A stretch of 64,000 nt of DNA. Origin: Rhizobium sp. Leaf453 (lineage in GTDB: Bacteria; Pseudomonadota; Alphaproteobacteria; Rhizobiales; Rhizobiaceae). The translations under genes were made by a program, and so were the position numbers. Shown one piece after another: positions 1 through 8,829 of the stretch; position 1 is the first letter of the stretch, and the number at the start of each line of letters is the position of its first letter. A model generated the notes under the pieces. That model saw only the letters and a program-made list of their open reading frames with translations, made no database searches and had not been told where the DNA came from. Location: contig NZ_LMRG01000027.1 of assembly GCF_001425605.1 (NCBI RefSeq), positions 300,321 to 364,320 on the forward strand, in the 5' to 3' direction.

Positions 1-302
1 ATCAGCGCCGTGACGGCGAGGGCCGCCGCGAGGCACGCGGCGATGATAACCGCAAGGGCGGCGGTCGGCCGGATCGCAACCGTCGTGATGGCGGCCGTGA
101 CGGTGGGCGAGATGGCGGAAAGCCGCAGGGCGGTCATCGCCATGAAAAGGGTGACCGTCAGGACCGCCCGGATCGCAACGACCGCGGCGGAAAGCCGCAG
201 GCTGCCAAGTTCGAAGCCCGTCCGCCGCGCAAGGAAAAGCCGCTGGATCCGGATTCGCCCTTCGCCAAGCTCGCGGCTCTCAAGGAGCAGATGAAGAAAT
301 AG
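1..302 (+). CDS. C-terminal end of a superfamily II (DEAD/DEAH) helicase, partial
   Basis: The reading frame enters from the left edge and stops with TAG at 300–302. It encodes about 99 residues, first a low-complexity tail rich in Arg, Gly, Asp and Lys with repeated GGR/DRPDRN-type units, then the compact end DPDSPFAKLAALKEQMKK. Basic disordered tails of this kind end the large helicase gene that precedes the S4–fdxA–carD genes in rhizobia; that neighbourhood is the main basis for the call, because no helicase motif lies inside the window. The tail probably contacts RNA (inference). The stop is 4 bp before the next start, so the two genes are probably co-transcribed. Confidence 0.7.
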   Translation, partial: QRRDGEGRREARGDDNRKGGGRPDRNRRDGGRDGGRDGGKPQGGHRHEKGDRQDRPDRNDRGGKPQAAKFEARPPRKEKPLDPDSPFAKLAALKEQMKK

Positions 303-306
303 TGCC

Positions 307-720
307 ATGGCCGAAAAACAGCCCCAGTCCCTGCCGGCTTCCCGCCAGCGTCTCGACAAATGGCTGTTCTTCACGCGGCTGACAAAATCCCGCTCGATCG
401 CCCAGAAGGCGATCGAGGGGGGCGATGTCAAAGTGAATAATACCCGTATTACCCAGCCGTCTCACGCGCTGAAAACCGGCGACGTCGTTGTCTTCTCGTC
501 CGACCGGCGCGACACGACCGTTCGGGTTCTGGCGCCCGGCAATCGGCGTGGACCTTACGAGGAAGCCCGCCTTCTCTATGAAGACCTGACCCCTGCCGTG
601 GTGCCGGGAGAAAAGCCGACCCTCTTCGAACAGGCCACCCGCGAGCGCGGCAGCGGCCGCCCCACCAAGAAAGAACGGCGCGAGGTAGACAGGCTTCAGG
701 CTGACTGGCAGGACGATTAG
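307..720 (+). CDS. S4-domain RNA-binding protein (Hsp15/HslR-like)
   Basis: 137 residues. The N-terminal part, about residues 14–75, is an S4 fold: QRLDKWLFFTRLTKSRS followed by a VKVNN…ALKTGDVV segment, the usual pattern of this small RNA-binding domain. The C-terminal half is charged (KKERREVDR). Related Hsp15 proteins bind stalled 50S subunits carrying nascent chains; whether this protein does so is inference. It starts 4 bp after the helicase stop and is followed by about 200 bp before fdxA, so it most likely belongs to the helicase transcript. Confidence 0.85.
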   Translation: MAEKQPQSLPASRQRLDKWLFFTRLTKSRSIAQKAIEGGDVKVNNTRITQPSHALKTGDVVVFSSDRRDTTVRVLAPGNRRGPYEEARLLYEDLTPAVVPGEKPTLFEQATRERGSGRPTKKERREVDRLQADWQDD

Positions 721-924
721 AAAACTGTCTCCCTGGCTGGTGATTTGACGCATGGATTATTCTTGCAAAGGCGGGTCAAAGCCTTTACCTGACGGGGTCA
801 ACAAGCAGCCCTCGTGCGCCGCGAGAGGTGTCGGCGGGCTGATAATCCTCAACGGATGCGGGCAAGCGGGCTTCACTCTTGGTTGCTGTCTGCCATCAAA
901 TGTGAGAAATCGCTGGAGTACCTC

Positions 925-1263
925 ATGACGTATGTCGTGACCGACAATTGCATACGCTGCAAATATACCGATTGCGTGGAAGTGTGCCCGGTGGACTGCT
1001 TCTATGAGGGTGAGAACTTTCTGGTTATCCATCCCGACGAGTGCATCGACTGCGGCGTCTGCGAGCCGGAATGTCCGGCGGGGGCCATCAAGCCGGATAC
1101 CGAGCCGGGTCTGGACATGTGGCTGAAAGTCAATGCCGAATTCGCCACGCAATGGCCCAATCTCACCGTCAAGCGTGACGAGATGCCGGAAGCCAAGGAA
1201 ATGGACGGCGTCGAAGGCAAGTACGAGAAGTATTTTTCGCCGAAGCCAGGTCAGGGCGACTGA
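925..1263 (+). CDS. fdxA: 7Fe ferredoxin FdxA
   Basis: 112 residues, the usual size for the family. The cysteines fit an Azotobacter FdI-type ferredoxin carrying one [3Fe-4S] and one [4Fe-4S] cluster: C9, C17 and C50 for the first, and C21, C40, C43 and C46 for the second, with extra cysteines at 12 and 25. The protein is a soluble cytoplasmic electron carrier. I chose the ATG at 925 because it begins the conserved [12 protein letters not shown] segment and has GGAG at 915–918; the open frame extends upstream to 814 but that part is not ferredoxin-like. Next to carD, as in other rhizobia. Confidence 0.95.
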   Translation: MTYVVTDNCIRCKYTDCVEVCPVDCFYEGENFLVIHPDECIDCGVCEPECPAGAIKPDTEPGLDMWLKVNAEFATQWPNLTVKRDEMPEAKEMDGVEGKYEKYFSPKPGQGD

Positions 1264-1678
1264 CATAATGGGTTCGAAAGCAACCGGTTACGTGTTGGTC
1301 AACCGGGCTGCGAAAAGTGGCGAAATTAGGGGAATCGTGGCTTAACCATGTCCGTGACGGACTGGTTGGGGTTCTTCTGCGTTGTAAAGCAAATTATTGA
1401 TTTCCGCAGTTTTTTATGATAGGGTCTGAATACTGATCCACATCGCAGCACTGCGCGTGCTCGAAAAACCATCACGAAAGCAAAAGAGTCCCACGGCGCG
1501 GCTGACCCCAAATACGCAACGTCTGTTGCATGTGTGTGATCGCCTCGCAGAAGATCGATTTGATGACCGTTGGAACGGATCAGTATGGAGTCACCCGACG
1601 GTGTCCCCGTCCATTCCGGGCCTGACTGACCCGGCCCCGGCGAACCGCCGGGAGCGTAACAGGGAGTTTTTGAAACGA
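1264..1678. other. Intergenic region fdxA–carD
   Basis: About 415 bp without a convincing gene. It includes an AT-rich stretch around 1385–1425 with a TATGAT hexamer at 1415–1420 that could be a -10 element for carD, but no -35 box at good spacing. The open frame running from 1457 into carD does not resemble the family upstream of 1679. Nothing else recognised. Confidence 0.5.
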
Positions 1679-2248
1679 ATGACGACCCAGCAGAAAAAAT
1701 CTTCAACACGCCATGGATTCAAGACCGGTGAATCGATCGTTTACCCGGCCCATGGCGTTGGACAAATCGTTGCAATCGAAGAGCAGGTGGTTGCGGGCAT
1801 GTCGCTCGAACTGTTTGTGATCGATTTCGAAAAGGACAAGATGCGCCTGAAGGTGCCGGTTGCCAAGGCCGTCTCCATCGGCATGCGCAAGCTGTCCGAA
1901 ACCGATTTCGTCGAGCGTGCATTGAAGGTCGTCCAGGGCAGGGCACGTGTAAAGCGGACCATGTGGTCGCGCCGTGCGCAGGAATATGATGCCAAGATCA
2001 ATTCCGGTGACCTGATCTCGATCGCCGAAGTCGTACGCGACCTCTACCGCGCTGAAAACCAGCCGGAACAGTCCTATTCCGAGCGCCAGCTTTACGAAGC
2101 TGCCCTTGACCGCATGGCGCGCGAAATCGCAGCCGTGAACAAGATGTCGGAAACGGAGGCTGTCCGTCTCGTCGAGGCCAACCTGAACAAGGGTCCGAAG
2201 CGCGGCAAGGCCGTCGAAGAGGACGATGCACAGGAAGAAGCTGCGTAA
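1679..2248 (+). CDS. carD: CarD family transcription factor
   Basis: 189 residues. CarD/CdnL proteins bind the RNA polymerase beta subunit through an N-terminal RID/Tudor-like domain and stabilise open complexes through a helical C-terminal DNA-binding domain. Here the N-terminal domain reads GESIVYPAHGVGQIVAIEEQ with a following MRLKVPVAKA, and the rest is helical with a basic segment and an acidic end (EEDDAQEEAA). The ATG at 1679 was chosen because an AGGGAG lies at 1661–1666 and the protein then has normal family length; an upstream extension to 1457 looks non-coding. A terminator follows directly. Confidence 0.93.
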   Translation: MTTQQKKSSTRHGFKTGESIVYPAHGVGQIVAIEEQVVAGMSLELFVIDFEKDKMRLKVPVAKAVSIGMRKLSETDFVERALKVVQGRARVKRTMWSRRAQEYDAKINSGDLISIAEVVRDLYRAENQPEQSYSERQLYEAALDRMAREIAAVNKMSETEAVRLVEANLNKGPKRGKAVEEDDAQEEAA

Positions 2249-2272
2249 GCACCGTTTTCGGTTCTTACATTC

Positions 2273-2307
2273 AAAAAGCCCTGTCAGCGATGACGGGGCT
2301 TTTTTTG
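2273..2307 (+). terminator. Rho-independent terminator of carD
   Basis: Stem of 14 bp with one G·U pair (2273–2286 with 2291–2304), loop GCGA, ending in a run of seven T. Lies 24 bp after the carD stop. Confidence 0.9.
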
Positions 2308-2781
2308 TTCGTTTGCATGCTGCCAAGGAGGTGAACGGAAGGCTTTCAGGATAAGCAAAGTTCACGAACGGCACTTTTGCCATCGCCGGCCCTGTTACGG
2401 TGGTGCAGTGAACGCCGCTTCGGCGTTTCGGCGCCAAATCAGATTGATCGATGTTGAGGCGACAAGCCTCCTGCCGAAATGGAGAGAGGCCGACCTCGAT
2501 GCGACTCTTCGTGAGGGGTAGCGAAAGTGCCGACTGTTGAATTCCCTGTTTCAAGTTTAAATCACATTTATGACCGCCAATTTGACTGTAAAAAGTCACG
2601 ATCAATATATATATTAGGCTCGTCAAATGTAATCGTCAGACACGTAATCTTTATTCCGACAATTATTGGTCGTTCATCGATCGCGTTTCTAATCTGGACA
2701 AAGAGCTAAATCTCTCGAATAGTACGAGCTATCAATGGCCGTCGTATAGAGCCGATATCATCATCTAGGAAGGATGGAATT
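2308..2781 (+). promoter_or_regulatory. AT-rich leader of the RTX gene with candidate promoter
   Basis: About 470 bp without a supported gene. From about 2540 the sequence is clearly more AT-rich than its surroundings. TTGACT at 2582–2587 and TATATA at 2606–2611 are 18 bp apart and form a plausible sigma-70 promoter, giving an untranslated leader of roughly 165 nt. A ribosome binding site, AGGAAGGA, lies at 2767–2774 just before the RTX start. Confidence 0.45.
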
Positions 2782-5700
2782 ATGGCTGTTTTGGTGCTGC
2801 AAGGAAAGGCTGAAGGCTACCGTTTCGAGACGGTCAATGGTCGGCTTCGGGCGATCGATATCGACGCAACCGATGGCAACACCGGCACCCATATCCTGAC
2901 GGGAGTGGATATCGCCCGCTTCGACGATCGCGATATCGCGTTAGGGCCGGATACCGATATCCCGACGGGCCAAGTGAAGATCGCAGACGATGTGAACACA
3001 TCGGCTTTCATGCTGGGCGACGGCGGTTATGTTCTGGTGACGCGAACCACGGTTCCCGGCGGACTCGCTTTCAGCGCCCAGCAGTTTGACGCCGCCGGCG
3101 TGGAGGTCGGTGACGAGGTTACGTTTCCGTCGGATACAGCGTCAGTCGTCCTGAACGAGGCTGGCAATGTTTTCGTCGTTGGCAGCGAATATGACGGTGG
3201 CGTTCTGCAGAGAACATTCGTCCAGCGCTATGACCAGTTGGGTGGCGCCGTCGCCGAAGAAGTCGATATCACAGGCGCGACGTCTTTCTACGCCTTGGCC
3301 GGTGGCGGATTTGTGACTGTCCGGGGAGACACCAACACCTTCTATCTTCAACAGTATGATGCAAATTTCGCCACCGTCAGTGACGAAGCGACATTTGAGC
3401 TATTGCCCGACGAGGAAGGCTCAGTTTCATCCGTAACGCAGTTGAGCGGCGGTGGATACGTTGTGGGGGTGAAGTCTCTGATCGTACACAACCCGGGCAG
3501 CGAGAGCGAATATACCGAATACTTCGGCCGTTTTCAGGCCTTCACCGCCGATGGGACGCCTTTGGGGCCAATCGGATCTGGCTCGAGCATCGCAGCATTC
3601 GATAGCGGCGGTTTCGTTGTGACATCCGTGCTTCAGGACCCGGACGAGTTCGGCCTGGCCGGGGACATTCTCATGCAGCGTTATAATGCCGCTGGCGCTA
3701 AGGTTGGTGCCGAGTTCGTCGTCAACATCACCACGAGCCGCCCGCAACAGTCGCCATCGGTCGCGGTCCTGAGTGATGGTGGTTTCGTCGTCATCTGGCA
3801 ATCGCCGGCGACCGGCGGGAACAACATCCTGGCACGGCGGTTCGATGCCAACGGCGTGGCTATCGGTGGAGAACTCCGCATCAACACGGCTGATGGCAAT
3901 GTGTCTCTCTCATCGGTAGTTACGCCGATCGTGGCCCTGGACGACGGCGGGTATGTCGTGAAATGGAAGGGGTCGGGTAGCTCGAATGGCGAAATCTTCA
4001 CGCAGCGCGTCGATGCCGACGGCAGTCTTTCGACGTTCGAGATATCAGGCACGACAGCCAATGACACTCTGAATGCTGGCTTCGGAACGAAGCTTTTCGG
4101 GCTTGGCGGTAATGATACGCTGAATGGCGACCAGATGTTCGGCGGTGATGGCAACGACACCTACATCATTGACAGTACGCGCGATAGGGCGATCGAGCAG
4201 TCCGGCAGCGCCGGCGGTGTCGATACGGTCCGCAGTTCCGTCAATCACGCACTCGGCTCCAATGTGGAAAACCTGATCCTGACCGGCACGGCCTATCTCA
4301 GTGGGACCGGCAACGACATCGCCAATGTCATCACCGGGAATGTCGGGTCCAATACGCTGACGGGCAATGGTGGCGACGACGTGCTGGATGCTGGTGCCGG
4401 CAACGATACGCTGAGTGGCGGCGACGGTCGGGACACACTGATCGGCGGCACCGGTGTGGACAAGATGAGCGGCGGCACCGGCGACGATACCTACTACGTC
4501 GATAACGTTACCGATCAGGTGACGGAGGTCGATAATGCAGCCAATGGCGGCGTCGACAAGGTCTTCTCGAGTGTCAGCTTCACGTTGAAAAGCCATGTCG
4601 AGAACCTGTCGCTGACAGGCACCGGCAATATCGACGGCACCGGTAATGGCATTGACAATGTCATCGTCGGCAATACTGGCAACAACCAGCTGAGAGGCGG
4701 CGCCGGTAACGATACGCTGACCGGTGCGGCCGGTGATGACCTGCTCTACGGCGAAACCGGCGCTGACCGGATGACCGGTGGCAGCGGCAACGACACCTAT
4801 TTCGTCGATAATACCTCTGACGTCGTGATTGAATCCTCCGATCCCGTCAATGGCGGTATCGACACCGTCGTTTCGTCGATCTCCCGGACACTCGGGGCCT
4901 ATCAGGAAAATCTCAATCTCATCGGCGGGGTCGCGATCAACGGCAACGGCAATTCGCTTAACAACACCCTGACCGGCAACAGCGGCGCCAATACACTGCG
5001 TGGCTTTGAGGGTAACGACATTCTCGATGGTGGCGCCGACACACGTACGGATACGCTCGATGGCGGTCTCGGCAACGATGTCTTCGTTCTCGGCAACGGT
5101 AATGACACGGTGATCGATGCCGGTGGAACAGACACGATCCGCTCCACGATCAGCCGCACACTCATGGATTACGGCTTCATCGAACGGCTGACGCTTCAGG
5201 GCACCGCAAACATCAACGGTACCGGCAACGCGTTGGCCAACACGATCACGGGCAACAGTGGTGACAACACACTTGACGGCGGTGGCGGACAGGATGCGCT
5301 CGCCGGCGGTCTTGGAAACGATCGATACATTCTCGGTGCGAGTGCCGACACGGTCACCGACACTGGCGGCATCGACACGATCTATTCGACAATCACCCGT
5401 TCGCTGACGAATTATGCCGACATCGAGCGCCTGATCTTGCAGGGTGGCGCGGATATCAATGGCACAGGCAACCTCCTGAACAACAGCCTCACCGGCAATA
5501 CCGGCGACAACACGCTGAATGGGGCTGCTGGCAACGATGTCCTCTCGGGCGGCAGCGGCGACGACGTTCTGATCGGCGGCACGGGCAACGACACACTGAC
5601 GGGCGGTTCGGGCAAAGACATCTTCCTGCTCAATGCGCCACTCAGTGCATCCACCAACGTAGACTTCATCTCCGATTTCTCTGTGGCAGATGATACGATC

Positions 5701-5934
5701 CGGCTGGAAAACAGCGTCTTTACCAAGATCGGTGCTGCCGGCCCCCTATCGTCGTCTGCCTTTGTCCGCAACAGCACCGGCCTTGCGACAACCGATAGCC
5801 ATCGGCTGATCTATGAGACCGACACCGGCGAGCTATACTACGACAGCAACGGCAAGGCGGCCGGTGGCAGCGTTCTCGTTGCAACCCTCGATCCGAACCT
5901 CGCGCTGACCCACCAGGATTTCTTCATCGTATGA
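2782..5934 (+). CDS. Secreted RTX (hemolysin-type calcium-binding) protein with N-terminal propeller-like repeats
   Basis: 1050 residues. Residues about 80–395 hold seven recurrences of a GG[YF]V strand motif (for example DGGFVVIWQ) every 45–60 residues, suggesting a seven-bladed beta-propeller. Residues about 430–980 hold RTX nonapeptides (GGxGNDxLx) that bind calcium, interleaved with five copies of a module of the form DTV.SS…ENL.LTG…GTGN…N.ITGN.G. The end, with DSHRLIYETDTGELYYDSNG and a final DFFIV, is the type I secretion tail of rhizobial RTX proteins. There is no Sec signal peptide. No type I secretion ABC or membrane-fusion gene is nearby, so export must depend on a transporter encoded elsewhere. 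A structural, adhesion or enzymatic role is unknown. Confidence 0.88.
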   Translation: MAVLVLQGKAEGYRFETVNGRLRAIDIDATDGNTGTHILTGVDIARFDDRDIALGPDTDIPTGQVKIADDVNTSAFMLGDGGYVLVTRTTVPGGLAFSAQQFDAAGVEVGDEVTFPSDTASVVLNEAGNVFVVGSEYDGGVLQRTFVQRYDQLGGAVAEEVDITGATSFYALAGGGFVTVRGDTNTFYLQQYDANFATVSDEATFELLPDEEGSVSSVTQLSGGGYVVGVKSLIVHNPGSESEYTEYFGRFQAFTADGTPLGPIGSGSSIAAFDSGGFVVTSVLQDPDEFGLAGDILMQRYNAAGAKVGAEFVVNITTSRPQQSPSVAVLSDGGFVVIWQSPATGGNNILARRFDANGVAIGGELRINTADGNVSLSSVVTPIVALDDGGYVVKWKGSGSSNGEIFTQRVDADGSLSTFEISGTTANDTLNAGFGTKLFGLGGNDTLNGDQMFGGDGNDTYIIDSTRDRAIEQSGSAGGVDTVRSSVNHALGSNVENLILTGTAYLSGTGNDIANVITGNVGSNTLTGNGGDDVLDAGAGNDTLSGGDGRDTLIGGTGVDKMSGGTGDDTYYVDNVTDQVTEVDNAANGGVDKVFSSVSFTLKSHVENLSLTGTGNIDGTGNGIDNVIVGNTGNNQLRGGAGNDTLTGAAGDDLLYGETGADRMTGGSGNDTYFVDNTSDVVIESSDPVNGGIDTVVSSISRTLGAYQENLNLIGGVAINGNGNSLNNTLTGNSGANTLRGFEGNDILDGGADTRTDTLDGGLGNDVFVLGNGNDTVIDAGGTDTIRSTISRTLMDYGFIERLTLQGTANINGTGNALANTITGNSGDNTLDGGGGQDALAGGLGNDRYILGASADTVTDTGGIDTIYSTITRSLTNYADIERLILQGGADINGTGNLLNNSLTGNTGDNTLNGAAGNDVLSGGSGDDVLIGGTGNDTLTGGSGKDIFLLNAPLSASTNVDFISDFSVADDTIRLENSVFTKIGAAGPLSSSAFVRNSTGLATTDSHRLIYETDTGELYYDSNGKAAGGSVLVATLDPNLALTHQDFFIV

Positions 5935-6217
5935 GATGAGCGTCAGACACAAGTTGTGTGACTCTTGGATAGTTCACCGGCCCCGAGTTTGACCAGGCTC
6001 GCTGCGGGACTGAACACCTGCGCCGGAGCATATGGCTGGGCCTATAGAGGTCCTGCAACTGAGGCGGGCGTCACGGAGTGGCGCCTGTTAAAGCTACGGC
6101 CGATCCGCGACCCCCATAAGGATTCTCCTGCCATCGTGCTATGCTACCCGCCGAGGCGTCTTGCCGCGATCTGCCGGCACGGGGAGACGATGCGATAACC
6201 GGCATTGGGAGGAGATA

Positions 6218-6793
6218 ATGGCAGGAACTGTTTCTCTACATCCGTTGCTTGACCGGGGTATACCCAAAGGCTCCGGCAGCTTTACCGGCGGCACGCTCGT
6301 CTGTGAATGCGCCGATCGTCCCGTAAGGGTCAAGGTCGAAGGCGATGTGGCACATAATCATGCCTGTGGCTGCACGAAATGCGGGAAACCGGCCGGAGCG
6401 ACGTTTTCGGTCGTCGCCGTTGCCCCCCACGACAAGATCACCGTGCTGGAAAATGGCGACAAGCTCTATGTGGTCGACAAGGCGGCCCTCATCCAGCGGC
6501 ATGCCTGCAAGGGCTGCGGCGTGCACATGTACGGTCCGGTGGAGCGGGAGCATCCGTTCCAGGGGTTGGACTTCATTCATCCGGAGCGTTTCGAAGAGGA
6601 TGGCTGGTCGCCGCCCGGCTTCGCCGCCTTCGTCTCCTCGATCATCGAATCCGGCACGAACCCGGCCGATATGTCGGCCATCCGGGCGCACCTGACGGAA
6701 CTGGGCCTGACCCCATCCGATTGCCTGAACAACGCCCTGATGGACTATATCGCTACCTGGACGGCGCAGAAGAGCGGCGTGCTGAAATCCTGA
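6218..6793 (+). CDS. gfa: S-(hydroxymethyl)glutathione synthase (glutathione-dependent formaldehyde-activating enzyme)
   Basis: 191 residues, matching the family length. Gfa speeds the condensation of formaldehyde with glutathione, feeding the glutathione-dependent formaldehyde oxidation route in the cytoplasm. Zinc-binding cysteines are visible as CEC near residue 32, HACGCTKC near residue 55 and HACKGC near residue 98, followed by the family's GLDF and [15 protein letters not shown] segments. The ATG at 6218 has GGGAGGAG at 6207–6214. It stands alone, convergent with typA and separated from it by a shared terminator; no formaldehyde dehydrogenase gene adjoins it. Confidence 0.92.
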   Translation: MAGTVSLHPLLDRGIPKGSGSFTGGTLVCECADRPVRVKVEGDVAHNHACGCTKCGKPAGATFSVVAVAPHDKITVLENGDKLYVVDKAALIQRHACKGCGVHMYGPVEREHPFQGLDFIHPERFEEDGWSPPGFAAFVSSIIESGTNPADMSAIRAHLTELGLTPSDCLNNALMDYIATWTAQKSGVLKS

Positions 6794-6805
6794 CCCGGCA
6801 AACGA

Positions 6806-6839
6806 AAAGGGCGCAGCGACCGAGGCCGCTGCGCCCTTT
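6806..6839. terminator. Bidirectional terminator between gfa and typA
   Basis: Perfect 13-bp inverted repeat (6806–6818 with 6827–6839) flanked by short A and T runs. It sits between convergent stop codons and can serve both genes. Confidence 0.85.
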
Positions 6840-6863
6840 CACATTCATTGCAAAGCCCGCTGC

Positions 6864-8693
6864 TTATGCAGCGCCGCGCGACTTTTCGAACCGCTTGCGG
6901 TCGTTCGAGTCGAGATACATCTTGCGCAGGCGAATGTTCTTCGGCGTCACTTCGACCAGTTCGTCGTCCTGGATCCAGGACAGCGCGCGGTCGAGCGTCA
7001 TGCGGATCGGCGGGGTCAGCTTGACAGCTTCGTCCTTGCCGGAAGCGCGCATGTTGGTGAGCTTCTTGCCCTTCAGAACGTTGACTTCGAGGTCGTTGTC
7101 ACGCGTGTGGATGCCGATGATCATGCCGGCATAGACCTTCTCACCGGCTTCGATGATCATCGGGCCGCGATCTTCCAGGTTGAACATGGCGTAGGCAACC
7201 GATTCGCCGGCATCGTTGGAGAGCAGAACGCCCTGAACGCGGCCACCGATGTCGCCCTTGTAGGGCTGGTAGTCGTTGAACAGGCGGTTCATGATCGCCG
7301 TGCCGCGCGTGTCGGTCAAAAGTTCCGACTGGTAGCCGATCAGGCCGCGGGTCGGAGCCAGGAACTTCAGACGAACGCGGTTGCCGCCGGACGGACGCAG
7401 TTCCGTCATCTCGGCCTTGCGCTCGGACATCTTCTGGACGACGACACCGGAATGCTCCTCGTCGACGTCGATGACGACTTCTTCGATCGGCTCCAGCATC
7501 TGGCCGGTGGCTTCGTCCTTGTGCATCACGACGCGCGGACGCGAGACGGCAAGCTCGAAGCCTTCGCGGCGCATGGTCTCGATCAGAACGGCCAGCTGCA
7601 ATTCGCCGCGGCCGGACACGTAGAACGAATCCTTGCCTTCGGCTTCTTCGATCTTCAGCGCGACGTTGCCTTCGGCTTCCTTGAACAGGCGGTCGCGGAT
7701 AACGCGCGACGTGACCTTATCGCCTTCGGTGCCCGCCAGCGGGCTGTCGTTGACGATGAAGGACATGGTGACGGTCGGCGGGTCGATCGGCTGGGCGTGC
7801 AGCGCTTCGCTAACCGAGGGATCGCAGAACGTGTCGGCGACCGTGCCCTTCGACAGGCCGGCGATGGCGACGATATCGCCTGCATGCGCTTCGTCGATCG
7901 GCGTACGCTCGATGCCACGGAACGCCAGAATCTTCGAAATACGACCGGTTTCGATCAGCTTGCCGTCCTGGCCAAGAACCTTGACGGACTGGTTCGGCTT
8001 GATCGAACCGGAATGGATGCGGCCGGTGATGATGCGGCCGAGGAAGGGGTTGGCTTCCAGGATCGTGCCGATCATGCGGAACGCGCCGTCTTCGTCGCCG
8101 ACACTCGGCTCCGGAACGTGCTTCAGGACGAGGTCGAGAAGCGGCGCCAGGCCATCTTCCTTAGGACCTTCCGGATTGACGTTCATCCAGCCGTTACGGC
8201 CCGAACCATAGAGGATCGGGAAGTCGAGCTGCTCGTCGGTGGCGTCAAGATTGGCGAAGAGGTCGAAGACTTCGTTGATGACTTCCTCGTGGCGGCCGTC
8301 GGGGCGGTCGATCTTGTTGATCGCGACGATCGGGCGAAGGCCGACCTTCAGCGCCTTGGAAACGACGAACTTGGTCTGCGGCATCGGGCCTTCCGACGAG
8401 TCGACCAGAACGATCGCGCCGTCCACCATCGACAGGATGCGCTCGACTTCGCCGCCGAAGTCGGCGTGGCCGGGGGTGTCGACGATGTTGATGCGGACGC
8501 CCTTCCACTCGATCGAGGTGGCCTTCGCCAGAATGGTGATGCCACGCTCTTTTTCGAGATCGTTCGAGTCCATCATGCGCTCGGTCGTGCGCTGGTTGTC
8601 GCGGAAAGAACCCGACTGCTTCAGAAGTTCGTCGACGAGCGTGGTTTTCCCATGGTCAACGTGTGCGATGATCGCGATGTTGCGCATTTTCAT
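6864..8693 (-). CDS. typA: Ribosome-associated translational GTPase TypA/BipA
   Basis: 609 residues. TypA is an EF-G-like GTPase that binds the ribosome and is needed for growth under stress. The GTPase motifs are present near the N-terminus: AHVDHGKTTLVD (P-loop), DTPGHADF and NKIDRPD, followed by the translation-factor domain II and the TypA-specific C-terminal part (GYQSELLTDTRGTAIMN). The open frame has an in-frame extension to 8732; MKMRNIAIIAHVDHG at 8693 is the family N-terminus. A second ATG two codons later is also possible. It is transcribed alone. Confidence 0.95.
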   Translation of the reverse strand: MKMRNIAIIAHVDHGKTTLVDELLKQSGSFRDNQRTTERMMDSNDLEKERGITILAKATSIEWKGVRINIVDTPGHADFGGEVERILSMVDGAIVLVDSSEGPMPQTKFVVSKALKVGLRPIVAINKIDRPDGRHEEVINEVFDLFANLDATDEQLDFPILYGSGRNGWMNVNPEGPKEDGLAPLLDLVLKHVPEPSVGDEDGAFRMIGTILEANPFLGRIITGRIHSGSIKPNQSVKVLGQDGKLIETGRISKILAFRGIERTPIDEAHAGDIVAIAGLSKGTVADTFCDPSVSEALHAQPIDPPTVTMSFIVNDSPLAGTEGDKVTSRVIRDRLFKEAEGNVALKIEEAEGKDSFYVSGRGELQLAVLIETMRREGFELAVSRPRVVMHKDEATGQMLEPIEEVVIDVDEEHSGVVVQKMSERKAEMTELRPSGGNRVRLKFLAPTRGLIGYQSELLTDTRGTAIMNRLFNDYQPYKGDIGGRVQGVLLSNDAGESVAYAMFNLEDRGPMIIEAGEKVYAGMIIGIHTRDNDLEVNVLKGKKLTNMRASGKDEAVKLTPPIRMTLDRALSWIQDDELVEVTPKNIRLRKMYLDSNDRKRFEKSRGAA

Positions 8694-8829
8694 GTGTGAA
8701 TACTCGGAGGTTTCGGGGCGTATCTGAGGCACGCCGCATCTTCAATGGCCGGGCTCTTACAGGTTTTTTTGCATTTGCGAAAGGGGGCAAGCCGGAAAGT
8801 CTTGAGAGACGGTAAATCCATGGGCGGTT

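Noticed and set aside
10..294. 94-codon frame at the left edge
   Set aside because: Shifted frame of the helicase tail, whose own frame ends in a family-like C-terminus.
2527..2709. 60-codon open frame in the RTX leader
   Set aside because: No ribosome site, lies over the likely promoter, and codon use is atypical.
5965..6198. 77-codon open frame after the RTX gene
   Set aside because: No ribosome site and no similarity; the 283-bp gap is probably the RTX 3' region and gfa promoter.
7107..8699. 530-codon open frame on the plus strand
   Set aside because: It is antisense to typA over its full length, and typA has clear GTPase motifs. High-GC genes commonly leave the opposite strand open; the translation resembles no protein.
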